A DNA stretch of 64,000 nt from the NCBI RefSeq assembly GCF_900107925.1, contig NZ_FNUJ01000005.1:372001-436000 (forward strand). The letters run 5' to 3'. The translations under genes and the position numbers were made by a program. This document shows, one piece after another, positions 40,961 through 49,324 of the stretch (its first letter is position 1; each line of letters opens with the position of its first letter). The notes beneath the pieces are model-generated. The model saw nothing but the letters and a program-made list of their open reading frames with translations, was not told the DNA's origin and made no database searches. This DNA is from Amycolatopsis pretoriensis (GTDB taxonomy: Bacteria > Actinomycetota > Actinomycetes > Mycobacteriales > Pseudonocardiaceae).

Positions 40961-43603
40961 GTGTCGGAGGAGCCGCGCCGTCCTCGGCACGCCGCGCCGG
41001 ACGAGGAGCCGAAGCCGGCCACGCCGAGCTGGCAGCCGCCGCCACCGGTGCGGTGGGAGACGCCGGAGCCGTCGATCTCGGGCCGCCTCGACGACGGCGC
41101 GCCGCCCCGCGGCGAGGAGACGGTCATCCACGCGCCCGTCCGCCGGCCGCCGACGCCGCCGGGCGGCCACCCCACCGCCGTCCGCGGGACGATCCCCGGC
41201 GCCGAAGACCCGACCCGGCCGCCGGGCAGCCTCAACCCTGTCCTGCCGCCGGTCCAGGCCACGCAGGTGGTCCGCCCCGACCCGAACGCGCCGCAGCCGA
41301 CGAGCGTGCTCGCCGCGCCCGCCCCGGAAACCCAGAGCATCATGCCGCCGGCGCCGCGGCCCGACACCGGCCCCGGCGCGCCGCTGCCCGACCCGGGCAC
41401 CGAAAGCGTGCTGCCCGAACGCAGCAGCGAAGGCCGGCACACCGGCACCGGAACGGGCAGTGGCTCGGGCTCGGTGTCCGGCTCCTCTTCCTTCCCCGGC
41501 ACTTCGCGGCGGACGTCGTCGCGGACGTCGCGCTCCCGCCGCGGCCGCCTCGGCGCCGGCCTGGTCGAGGTCCCGCCGGTGCCCGCGCGCGACCCGGCGT
41601 CGGCGGTGCTGACGAACCCCATGGTGTCGGAGGAAAAGCGCTTCTGCGGCACCTGCAGCGCGAAGGTCGGCCGCGGCAAGGACGGGAAACCCGGTGCCGC
41701 GGAAGGGAAGTGCGAGAACTGCGGCGCGCCGTTCTCGTTCGTCCCGAAGCTGCAGCCGAACGAGCTCGTCGGCGGCCAGTACGAAGTCCTCGGCGCGCTC
41801 GCCTACGGCGGTCTCGGCTGGATCTACCTGGCGCAGGACCACAACGTGTCCGACCGCTGGGTCGTCCTCAAAGGACTGATCGACACCGGTGACCAGACGG
41901 CGATGGCGGCCGCGGCCAACGAGCAGCGGTTCCTCGCCGAGGTCGAGCACCCCAACATCGTCAAGATCCACAACTTCGTGCAGCACCCGGACGCGCACAG
42001 CGGCACGACCGTCGGCTACATCGTCATGGAGTACGTCGGCGGCCAGTCGCTGCGGCAGCTCGCGCTCGCCCACCACCGCGAAAGCCGCCGCCCGGAGCCG
42101 CTGCCGATCGGCCAGGTCATCGCGTACGGGCTGGAGATCCTGCCCGCGCTCGGCTACCTGCACAGCCAGAACCTGCTCTACTGCGACCTCAAGCCCGACA
42201 ACGTGATCCAGACCAACGAGCAGCTCAAGCTGATCGACCTGGGCGCGGTCCGGCGGATGGACGACTACGAGAGCCCGCTGTTCTTCACCACCGGCTACAG
42301 CGCGCCGGAGCTGGCGAAGCAGGGCGCGTCGATCGCGTCGGACCTGTTCACCGTCGGCCGCACGCTCGCCGTGCTGAGCTTCGAATTCACCGGCTACACC
42401 AGCAAGTTCAAGACGACGCTGCCCGGCCCGGACGCCGTCCCGCTGTTCGCGCTCTTCGGCTCCTACTACCGGTTCCTGCGCCGCGCGACGCACGCCGACC
42501 CGGACCGGCGGTTCCTCTCCGCCGAGGAGATGGGCGACCAGCTGACCGGCGTGCTGCGCGAGATCATGGCGCTGGGCACCGGAAAACCGCGGCCCGGCGC
42601 GTCGACGGTGTTCGGTCCGGAGAGCCGCACCTTCGGCGTGCAGCTGGTGGTGCCGGAGCAGGGCCAGAGCGTGCCGCTGCCCGGCTCGGACGAGGTCGTC
42701 GCCGGCCTGCCCATCCCGCAGGTCGACACCGACGACCCCGCGGCCGGCGTGCTCGCCACGACGACCGCGCTCGACCCGCGCGGCGCCATCGAGGCTCTGG
42801 CCGGCGCGCCGCGCGAGTCGATCGAGGTGCGGCTGCGGATCGTGCGCGCCCGGATCGAGCTGGGTGAGCTGGCCGAGGCGCAGCGGCAGCTGCAGGCGGC
42901 GCAGTACCTGGCGATCAAGAACGGCTTCCCGCACGACTGGCGGATCGACTGGTACCGCGGCCTGATAGAGCTGGCCGGCAGCCGCTCGCGGGTCGCGCAG
43001 GTCGCGTTCGAATCCGTCTACGACGACCTGCCGGGCGAGATCGCGCCGAAACTCGCGTTGGGCGTCGCAGCCGAAGGCGTCGGCGACTACTTCGCCGCGG
43101 CGCGCTTCTACGAACTGGTCTGGCGCACGGACCGCACGTACGTGAGCGCGGCGTTCGGCCTCGCGCGCGTCTACCTCGCGCAGGGCGCGCGCAACAGCGC
43201 GGTCGAGGTGCTCGAGACGGTCCCGCCGTCCTCGACCCACTACGTCGACGCGCAGGTCGCGGCCATCAAGATCAAGACGACGGCGACCAAGGCCAACGGC
43301 CGCGAGACCCCGGTGACCGAGCACGACCTGCTCGACGCGTCGTCCCGGCTCGAGCGGCTCCGGCTGGACCTCGAGCGTCAGACGCGGCTGTCCGCGGGGG
43401 TGCTCGAAGCCGCGCACGACTGGCTCAAGCAGGGCAAACCGACCCCGGGCGCGCGGGTGCTGGGGTGCTCGCTGGAGGAGCGGGAACTGCGGTTCGGGCT
43501 GGAACGCTGCTACCGCGCCCTGGCCCGGCTGGCGAGCACGGTCGACGAGCGCGTCAAGCTCGTGGACCGCGCCAACGCCATCCGGCCGCGCACGCTGACC
43601 TGA
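40961..43603 (+). CDS. pknG: Serine/threonine protein kinase PknG
   Basis: An 880-residue soluble kinase. A disordered Pro/Ser-rich N-terminus (1 to about 215) holds likely phosphorylation sites. A rubredoxin-like metal centre has CGTC near 230 and CENC near 252. The kinase domain has LAYGGLGWIYLA, VVLKG (Lys near 304), YCDLKPDNV near 408 and LIDLGAV near 426. A TPR region covers about 600-880. PknG phosphorylates OdhI/GarA-type FHA proteins and so controls 2-oxoglutarate use and glutamate metabolism. The glnX-glnH-pknG order is diagnostic. Confidence 0.96.
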   Translation: MSEEPRRPRHAAPDEEPKPATPSWQPPPPVRWETPEPSISGRLDDGAPPRGEETVIHAPVRRPPTPPGGHPTAVRGTIPGAEDPTRPPGSLNPVLPPVQATQVVRPDPNAPQPTSVLAAPAPETQSIMPPAPRPDTGPGAPLPDPGTESVLPERSSEGRHTGTGTGSGSGSVSGSSSFPGTSRRTSSRTSRSRRGRLGAGLVEVPPVPARDPASAVLTNPMVSEEKRFCGTCSAKVGRGKDGKPGAAEGKCENCGAPFSFVPKLQPNELVGGQYEVLGALAYGGLGWIYLAQDHNVSDRWVVLKGLIDTGDQTAMAAAANEQRFLAEVEHPNIVKIHNFVQHPDAHSGTTVGYIVMEYVGGQSLRQLALAHHRESRRPEPLPIGQVIAYGLEILPALGYLHSQNLLYCDLKPDNVIQTNEQLKLIDLGAVRRMDDYESPLFFTTGYSAPELAKQGASIASDLFTVGRTLAVLSFEFTGYTSKFKTTLPGPDAVPLFALFGSYYRFLRRATHADPDRRFLSAEEMGDQLTGVLREIMALGTGKPRPGASTVFGPESRTFGVQLVVPEQGQSVPLPGSDEVVAGLPIPQVDTDDPAAGVLATTTALDPRGAIEALAGAPRESIEVRLRIVRARIELGELAEAQRQLQAAQYLAIKNGFPHDWRIDWYRGLIELAGSRSRVAQVAFESVYDDLPGEIAPKLALGVAAEGVGDYFAAARFYELVWRTDRTYVSAAFGLARVYLAQGARNSAVEVLETVPPSSTHYVDAQVAAIKIKTTATKANGRETPVTEHDLLDASSRLERLRLDLERQTRLSAGVLEAAHDWLKQGKPTPGARVLGCSLEERELRFGLERCYRALARLASTVDERVKLVDRANAIRPRTLT

Positions 43604-43604
43604 A

Positions 43605-43661
43605 CGCAGCTTTCACGTGAAAGCTGCGACCTGGGCGCCGAGCTTTCACGTGAAAGCTCGG
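43605..43661. repeat. Two 24-bp perfect palindromes in tandem
   Basis: Each palindrome has the core AGCTTTCACGTGAAAGCT with different outer bases (half-sites CGCAGCTTTCAC at 43605-43616 and CCGAGCTTTCAC at 43638-43649). Centres are 33 bp apart, three helical turns. They fill the whole gap between the convergent pknG and thioesterase genes and could be terminators, protein sites or a genome-wide repeat. Confidence 0.8.
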
Positions 43662-43662
43662 G

Positions 43663-44253
43663 TCAGGGATTGATCTCCCAGTCGCGTTCCTGCTGCCGGC
43701 GGTTCTTCTCGTGCTGTGCCGCCAGCTTCTCCAGCGCCTCCGGGTCGCCGTGGGTGCTGAAGTGCTCGAAGCCCACCACGATGAACAGCGCGCGGGCGCT
43801 CACCGCGATCGGGCCGTCCTCGGCGTCCAGGCGGCCGTCGGCGCTCACGTAGATCTTGCGGCCCGCGATGCCGTCCAACCGGGCCTCGATGAACAGCGTC
43901 GTGCCCACCGGGACCGGGCGCCGGAAGTCCGTCTCGAGCTTGCCCGTCACCGCCGGGCGGCGCATCAGGTTGCCGACCGTCGAGCCGAGCGCCTCGTCGA
44001 ACGCGCAGGCCAGCAGCCCGCCGTGGGCCAGCCCCGGCGCGCCCTGGTGGGCCGCCGTCACGGTGAACCGCGAGTGGATCACCTGGCCTTCGCCGACCGC
44101 CGACCGCAGGTGCAGGCCCGCGTCGGCCTCGTCGCCGCAGCCGAAGCACTCGCTGAAGTGCACGCCGAGCTCGGTACCCGGCGCCGGCGCCTTCGGGTGC
44201 GGGACGGCCGGCTCCACCGGCACCGGCGGCCAGGGTTGAGAAACACGACTCAT
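43663..44253 (-). CDS. PaaI-like hotdog thioesterase family protein
   Basis: A 196-residue protein with a single hotdog domain. CFGCGDEADAGLHLR precedes the fold, and GAPGLAHGGLLACAFDEALG carries the HGG motif of PaaI-type acyl-CoA thioesterases. A charged C-terminal tail (EKNRRQQERDWEINP) ends it. Substrate unknown. It is convergent with pknG across two palindromes. Confidence 0.83.
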   Translation of the reverse strand: MSRVSQPWPPVPVEPAVPHPKAPAPGTELGVHFSECFGCGDEADAGLHLRSAVGEGQVIHSRFTVTAAHQGAPGLAHGGLLACAFDEALGSTVGNLMRRPAVTGKLETDFRRPVPVGTTLFIEARLDGIAGRKIYVSADGRLDAEDGPIAVSARALFIVVGFEHFSTHGDPEALEKLAAQHEKNRRQQERDWEINP

Positions 44254-44454
44254 GCGCTGACGTTAACTCGCCGGTAGCGGCCCGGCGCGCGCGGCCCGCG
44301 GCGTAAGCAGGCAACGTATACCTCTCAGTAGCCGGAAAGTTCCCCACCGTAGAAGATTCGCGGCTCAGGCTGCCGACCTGCGACGTCCGGTCAACACTGG
44401 GCTGATGAGCTCGAACGGCCCTAGGGGCACTGCACGGAGGAGGTCGTCGCCGGC

Positions 44455-45825
44455 ATGAGCGAACCAGCACCAACGACGAGCAAACCGCCAGTGGACGAGA
44501 GAACCGTCAAGCGCGCCGTCTGGGCATCCGCCATGGGCAACGCCACCGAGTGGTACGACTACGGCGTCTTCACCTCGGGAGCCATCGCCACCAGCATCGG
44601 GACGCTCTTCTTCCCCGGTGAGGGCAACGCCGTCCTGAAGTCGCTCGCGCTGCTCGCGGTCGGGTTCATCGTGCGGCCCTTCGGCGGGGCGTTCTTCGGC
44701 CCGCTCGGCGACAAGATCGGCCGCAAGCGCGTCCTCGCCATCACGATCCTGCTGATGTCCGGCTGCACGTTCCTCGTCGGCGTCCTGCCGACGTACGCCG
44801 GCGGCTACAGCATGGGCATCGCGGCGCCGATCGCGATCCTGCTGCTCCGGATCATCCAGGGCTTCTCCACCGGCGGTGAATACGGCGGCGCGGCGACGTT
44901 CATCGCCGAGTACTCGCCGACGAAACGCCGTGGCTTCTTCGGCAGCTTCCTCGAGCTCGGCACGCTGGGCGGGTACGTCCTCGGCAACCTCGTGGTGCTG
45001 TCGGTGACGCTGTCCCTGTCGGCCGACCAGGTCGACGCCTGGGGCTGGCGGATCCCGTTCTTCGTCGCGCTGCCGCTCGGCCTGATCGGGCTCTACCTGC
45101 GGAACAAGCTCGAGGACACCCCCGAGTTCCGCCGGATGGAAGCCGCGGGCGAGGCCCCGAAGAAGGCGCCGCTCAAGGAGATCTTCGTCCGCAACTGGCG
45201 GATGATCCTCAACCTGATCGGCATCGTGCTGCTGCTGAACGTCGCGGACTACCTGCTGCTGACGACGATGCCGACGTACTTCACCGACACGCTGAAGATC
45301 AACGACAACACGGCGACGCTGATCATCATCGCGGTCGAGGTCATCCAGATGGCGATCATCATCCCGCTCGGCGCGCTGTCCGACCGGATCGGCCGGAAAC
45401 CGCTGCTGCTCACCGCGGCCATCGGGTTCCTGGTGCTGAGCTGGCCCAGCCTCAAGCTGATGCAGTCCGGGAGCATCCTGTGGCTGTTCGTCGGGTTCCT
45501 GGTCGTGGCGATCCTGCTGGTCCTGATCCTCGCGGTGATCGGCTCGACGTTCCCGGCGATGTTCCCGACGCGGGTGCGCTACGGCTCGTTCGCGATCGGC
45601 TACAACATCTCGACGTCGCTGTTCGGCGGCACCGCCGGGGTCGTCGTGACGGCGCTGATCAAGAGCACCGGCAACGAGGACTGGCCGGCGTACTACCTGA
45701 TGGCGGCGGCGCTGATCGCGATCATCCCGATCATCAAGATCCCGGAGACGTCGCAGGTGCCGATGGAACAGATCGACACCGAAGACAACAGCGGAAAGCT
45801 GAGCTCCGCGGCCGCTCAGCGCTGA
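44455..45825 (+). CDS. MHS-family MFS transporter (ProP-like)
   Basis: A 456-residue, twelve-helix major facilitator. ASAMGNATEWYDYGVF in helix 1, FGPLGDKIGRKRVLAITI in loop 2-3, STGGEYGGAATFIAEYSPTKRRGFFGSFLELG in helices 4-5 and LSDRIGRKPLLL in loop 8-9 are signatures of the metabolite:H+ symporter subgroup that includes ProP and dicarboxylate carriers. The substrate is probably an osmolyte or organic acid; no catabolic gene is adjacent to decide. Confidence 0.88.
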   Translation: MSEPAPTTSKPPVDERTVKRAVWASAMGNATEWYDYGVFTSGAIATSIGTLFFPGEGNAVLKSLALLAVGFIVRPFGGAFFGPLGDKIGRKRVLAITILLMSGCTFLVGVLPTYAGGYSMGIAAPIAILLLRIIQGFSTGGEYGGAATFIAEYSPTKRRGFFGSFLELGTLGGYVLGNLVVLSVTLSLSADQVDAWGWRIPFFVALPLGLIGLYLRNKLEDTPEFRRMEAAGEAPKKAPLKEIFVRNWRMILNLIGIVLLLNVADYLLLTTMPTYFTDTLKINDNTATLIIIAVEVIQMAIIIPLGALSDRIGRKPLLLTAAIGFLVLSWPSLKLMQSGSILWLFVGFLVVAILLVLILAVIGSTFPAMFPTRVRYGSFAIGYNISTSLFGGTAGVVVTALIKSTGNEDWPAYYLMAAALIAIIPIIKIPETSQVPMEQIDTEDNSGKLSSAAAQR

Positions 45826-45841
45826 GCGGTCCCCGGAAAAC

Positions 45842-45877
45842 CGTGTGCCCCGCCCGGATCACCGGGCGGGGCACACG
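45842..45877. terminator. Terminator after the MHS transporter
   Basis: CGTGTGCCCCGCCCGG pairs perfectly with its complement across ATCA (16-bp stem). It also lies just beyond the stop of the short leftward gene at 45890. Confidence 0.9.
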
Positions 45878-45889
45878 TGCGCCGTGAGG

Positions 45890-45997
45890 TCAGTTCGCTT
45901 CGCTGCGAGGAGTGAAGCGCTTGCGGGACCAAGCGGCCAGCGCACCCGCGGTCATGACAGCGATTACGGTTTCGACGATCAGTGCGGCGAGCACCAT
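45890..45997 (-). CDS. 35-residue single-span membrane peptide
   Basis: A 36-codon frame with a strong GAGGAGG ribosome-binding site 6 bases before ATG. It encodes one hydrophobic helix (VLAALIVETVIAVMTAGALAAW) followed by a positively charged tail (SRKRFTPRSEAN), which would be cytoplasmic. The stop is followed by the bidirectional terminator. No known family is recognised; small membrane peptides of this kind often modulate a larger transporter or kinase. Confidence 0.7.
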   Translation of the reverse strand: MVLAALIVETVIAVMTAGALAAWSRKRFTPRSEAN

Positions 45998-46165
45998 GTG
46001 CTTCCTCCTCGGTTTCTCGGGCCGGCGGCGAAGCGCCCGGCTGAGCAGTTCCTCCGGTGTCCGATCGGATCACCACAGGGCATATCGCCCCGAGCCGGGC
46101 AGGTATTTCGTCAGAAACCCACATTGGCGCGGTGATCTGCGCCACGTCACTGACCTGCGGAAACG

Positions 46166-46636
46166 TCAGCGGGACGTGGTCGCCGACGGCGGAGTCCCGG
46201 TTTCCGTCGGCCCCGAGGAGGGCCGGCTGGTGGTCGGCACGGACCGCGGCGGGGTCCGGCCGGCCGACGGCGGCTGCGGCGCCCGCGTGGCGCGCGCGGA
46301 CGTGCGGCCCGGCTCGGCCGCGGGCGGCGCGATGGACGTCGCCGGCGCGACCTGCGGCGACGGCGTCGCCGCGGGGGAGCTCGTGCCGATCGTGGACAGG
46401 CCGGGGCCGGCGGGTTCCAGCGGCTCCGGCGGCCCGGCGCGGTGACCGGCCAGGAAACCGGCCACCGCCAGGACGACCGCCGTCGCGGCCGAGGTACCGG
46501 CCACGGCGAAGCGCTTGCGTCGTCGCCGGACCCGGCCACCGCGCTCGATCACGTCGGCGGCGTCGAGGCGCATCGGCGGCTGCGCGCCACCGGCCGCGCC
46601 GGTCAGGTACGCGCGGACGTCGTCTTCGGGGTCCAT
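46166..46636 (-). CDS. Single-span membrane protein downstream of the sigma factor
   Basis: A 156-residue protein: an N-terminal soluble segment (MDPEDDVRAYLTGAAGG, then DAADVIERGGRVRRRRKR), a membrane helix (AVVLAVAGFLAG, near residue 55) and a long Pro/Thr/Ser extracytoplasmic tail. Starting 5 bp after the sigma-factor stop, it is a candidate membrane regulator of that factor, though it lacks a recognisable anti-sigma zinc motif. Its tail contains ATRAPQPPSA, also found in the first gene of the operon. Confidence 0.7.
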   Translation of the reverse strand: MDPEDDVRAYLTGAAGGAQPPMRLDAADVIERGGRVRRRRKRFAVAGTSAATAVVLAVAGFLAGHRAGPPEPLEPAGPGLSTIGTSSPAATPSPQVAPATSIAPPAAEPGRTSARATRAPQPPSAGRTPPRSVPTTSRPSSGPTETGTPPSATTSR

Positions 46637-46641
46637 GTTCG

Positions 46642-47196
46642 TCACCTCCCCTCCGTGGTCGCGCTGAACGTCAGCGCACCGTAGTGCGGGCCGAGCCGGT
46701 TGCGCAGCGTCGCCAGGCCCCGGGAGGCCTGGCTCTTCACCGTGCCGGTGCTGCAGCCGAGGGCCTTCGCCGTCTCCTCGACGCTCAGGTCCTCGAAGTA
46801 CCGCAGCACCAGCACGGCGCGCTGCTTGGGGGCCAGGACGGCCAGGGCCTGCCGGACCAGTTCGTCCTGGTCGCCGGCGGCCGGTTCCGCCGGAAGTTCC
46901 GGCGGGGTGTCGGTGAGGCGCTCCCGCTTCCACCTGCTGCGCCGGTGCTCGGCGAGGAACGTGCGCAGCACGACCTTGCGGGCGTAGGCGTCCAAGGCGT
47001 CGTGGCGCGACAGCCTCGGCCAGGCGAGGTACAGCTTGAGCAGCGCGGCCTGCGTGAGGTCCTCGGCCTGGTGCCAGTCCCCGCAGAGCAGGAAGGCCGT
47101 GGACCGCAGGCTGTGCGCGCGCTCGCCGAAGTACCGGGCGAACTCGCCGTCCCACGGCGAGCCCGGCCCGGTCGACGGACGGGAGCGGGAGATCAC
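46642..47196 (-). CDS. RNA polymerase sigma factor, SigE (ECF) family
   Basis: A 184-residue group 4 sigma factor. Region 2 includes LRSTAFLLCGDWHQAEDLTQAALLKLYLAW, and region 4 has LAPKQRAVLVLRYFEDLSVEETAKALGCSTGTVKSQASRGLATLR with a helix-turn-helix. The pattern matches the large actinobacterial SigE family (TIGR02983-type). It lies between a small secreted protein gene (4 bp upstream) and a membrane protein gene (5 bp downstream), so the three are co-transcribed; target genes cannot be deduced. Confidence 0.9.
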   Translation of the reverse strand: MISRSRPSTGPGSPWDGEFARYFGERAHSLRSTAFLLCGDWHQAEDLTQAALLKLYLAWPRLSRHDALDAYARKVVLRTFLAEHRRSRWKRERLTDTPPELPAEPAAGDQDELVRQALAVLAPKQRAVLVLRYFEDLSVEETAKALGCSTGTVKSQASRGLATLRNRLGPHYGALTFSATTEGR

Positions 47197-47200
47197 CTGG

Positions 47201-47497
47201 TTACCGGGTCACCCCGATGGCCGGCAGGTGCAGGTCACCGGTCGGGCCGGCCGGCACGGCACGCGGAACGCGCTGGGCCGGACCGGTGCGCGGGGCGCGG
47301 GTCGTCTCCCGCGGCGCCGGAGCGGCGGACGGCGGCTGCGGCGCGCGGGTGGCCGTCGGGACCGCGGACGGCGCCTCGGTCGGCCGGGCGGTGGTCGGCG
47401 GCGCCGGCTGCGACTGGCCGGCCAGGGCGATGCCACCGGACAGGGCACCACCGGCGAGCACGAGCGCGCCGAGGGTCAGGGCGATGCGGATACGCAA
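47201..47497 (-). CDS. Small secreted Pro-rich protein
   Basis: A 98-residue protein with a signal peptide (LGALVLAGGALSGGIALAGQ) and a Pro/Ala/Thr-rich mature part (PTATRAPQPPSAAPAPR). It starts with TTG five bases after GAGGAG. It is the first gene of the operon with the SigE-family factor and shares the ATRAPQPPSA motif with the third gene's tail. No domain is recognised. Confidence 0.65.
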   Translation of the reverse strand: MRIRIALTLGALVLAGGALSGGIALAGQSQPAPPTTARPTEAPSAVPTATRAPQPPSAAPAPRETTRAPRTGPAQRVPRAVPAGPTGDLHLPAIGVTR

Positions 47498-47603
47498 GAC
47501 AGCTCCTCATTCTCGCGGGCGCGACCGGGATCGTCGCGCCTCTGCCCGTAGTCATGCGGTGGGGTTTCGCCGGGGTTGCATCGGATTTCGGGAGAAACGC
47601 GAA

Positions 47604-47636
47604 CGGCCGGGAAGCCCGCGATGGACTTCCCGGCCG
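47604..47636. terminator. Hairpin after the L,D-transpeptidase gene
   Basis: CGGCCGGGAAG and CTTCCCGGCCG form a perfect 11-bp stem with an 11-nt loop, about 20 bp past the gene end. Confidence 0.65.
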
Positions 47637-47656
47637 CCCGGTGTTCCTCAGTGGTC

Positions 47657-48868
47657 TCAGCCGGCGAGGGCCGACAGCTTCTGCCAGCTCGCCCAGTCGT
47701 AGGTCCAGTCGCTGTAGTCGCCGTCCTTCGCGGTCAGCGTCTGCGTGCTGCCGGTGATCTCGACCGGGTCACCGGTGAGAACGCCGTCGTAGTACTCCTT
47801 CGCCCGCGCCGGCGAGAGGTTCAGGCAGCCGTGCGAGACGTTCTTCTTGCCCTGCGCCCAAACCGAGGCCGCCAGGCCGTGGATGAACTCGCCGTTGTTG
47901 GAGATCCGGACCGCCCACGGCACCACGACGTTCTCGTAGTGGTACTTCGGGTTGCTCATCGCGTAGGTCGCCTGCTTGCCCATCACGACGTGCACGCCGC
48001 TGTGGGTGACGCGGCCCGGGTCGGAGTCGAGGCCGTAGCTCACCGGGTAGTCGGCGATCTGCTGGCCGTCGCGGATCACCTGCATCGTGTGCTGCGTGGT
48101 GTTGCCCTTGACGATCTGCGAGCGGCCGATGGTGAAGCTGGCCGACACGTCCTGCTTGCCGTACACGCCGTCGCCGACCTTGACGCCGTAGATCTTGGCG
48201 TTGACCTTCACCGTGGTGCCCGGCTTGTAGTACTCCTTGGGCCGCCAGTGCACCGAGGTGTCGCCGTTCGTCCAGCCCCACGAGCCCTCGGTCTTCGGCG
48301 TGGTCTCGACCGACAGCGCCTTCTCGACCGAAGCCTTGTCGGTGACGCGGCTCGGGAAGGTCAGCGCGATCGGCATGGCGATGCCGTACGTCTGCCCGTC
48401 GCCGACGTTCAGGCTGGCCGACATCTGCCGCTTCGGCTTCACCGTGGTGAACGCGCCGGCGATCGGCACGTTCTTGCCGTCGGCGCCGCTGACCTGACCG
48501 GACCACGTGTAGGTCTTGCCGTAGCCGAGCTGCTCGGTGGTGTTCCAGCTCTTCTTGTCCGCCGACGTCTGGCCCTGGACCTGCTTGCCGTCCGGGTTGG
48601 TCAGTGTGACCGAGACGATCGTGCCGCTGTCGACCTTGACCTCGACCGGCTCGCCGGGCGGCACGTCCTGCGCGCCGCCCGCCGGCGTCACCGTCAGCTT
48701 CGCCGGCTGCGCGGTGGGCGCGGGCGACTGGGTCGGGCCCCCGCCCGACGTCCCGCTCGCCGACACGGTCGGTTCGCTGCTGCACGCCCCCAGCGTGAGT
48801 ACCGCGACCAACCCCAGAACCACAGCCGCGCCCCGGCGCCGCGTGGAAGTCCTCACCGTCACACCCAT
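47657..48868 (-). CDS. L,D-transpeptidase lipoprotein with Ig-like domains
   Basis: A 403-residue lipoprotein with lipobox LTLGAC (Cys near 29). Two Ig-like domains (about 60-165 and 165-270) precede a YkuD catalytic domain whose nucleophile motif is SHGCLNL (near residue 350) with HGLAASVWAQGKKN before it. It forms 3-3 peptidoglycan cross-links at the outer face of the membrane, as do the mycobacterial LdtMt2 homologues. AAAGGGG lies before the ATG. Confidence 0.93.
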   Translation of the reverse strand: MGVTVRTSTRRRGAAVVLGLVAVLTLGACSSEPTVSASGTSGGGPTQSPAPTAQPAKLTVTPAGGAQDVPPGEPVEVKVDSGTIVSVTLTNPDGKQVQGQTSADKKSWNTTEQLGYGKTYTWSGQVSGADGKNVPIAGAFTTVKPKRQMSASLNVGDGQTYGIAMPIALTFPSRVTDKASVEKALSVETTPKTEGSWGWTNGDTSVHWRPKEYYKPGTTVKVNAKIYGVKVGDGVYGKQDVSASFTIGRSQIVKGNTTQHTMQVIRDGQQIADYPVSYGLDSDPGRVTHSGVHVVMGKQATYAMSNPKYHYENVVVPWAVRISNNGEFIHGLAASVWAQGKKNVSHGCLNLSPARAKEYYDGVLTGDPVEITGSTQTLTAKDGDYSDWTYDWASWQKLSALAG

Positions 48869-49324
48869 TCCCCTTTGCCCCTTTGGTGCTTCCCCTCATC
48901 GAGACGTCCCGCGGACCGGCGACGTTGAGCAACATTCGCGTGACGAAGGTCACAAAAGTCCGGGCGGGCTTTCACTGAGGGGGCACGGGCGACTCCGAGC
49001 CGTATCCGGTGATCACGGAGTCGCTGTGCTGCGCAAGACTAACCGGTGGGTCCGGCAGAACGTGCCGCGAGCCCTACGACGTTCCGGTGACCTTGGCCCG
49101 GACCGGCGTTTTTCGCCTCGATCACGGGGTTCAACTTTGGCCAGATCCCGGTAGTCTGCTCTCAGGCCGTCGTTTTGCGTGTTAGTGGCTTCACACTCGC
49201 GGAACTTCTGACGCGAGCCATGGAGCCGACACGCTCTTGACTCGACTCGTTGGAACCGCCCGGGACGGTCGGGGTGCCGCTTCGGTGGCATTCGAAGCGG
49301 ATCTGTGTAACGAGGAGTACAGCG
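48869..49324 (+). promoter_or_regulatory. Intergenic region and leader of the second cold-shock gene
   Basis: 456 bp between the divergent L,D-transpeptidase and csp genes with no convincing gene. A candidate csp promoter is TTCAAC (49130-49135) and TAGTCT (49152-49157), 16-bp spacing, giving a leader of about 160 nt. Positions 49173-49206 (TTTT, GTGTTaGTG, TCACACTCGCGGAACT) match the leader of the first csp gene, at the same distance from the predicted transcript start. Confidence 0.6.

Noticed and set aside
47769..48953. 394-codon - strand frame overlapping the L,D-transpeptidase gene
   Set aside because: A frame-shifted shadow of the transpeptidase gene, rich in Arg/Gly/His.
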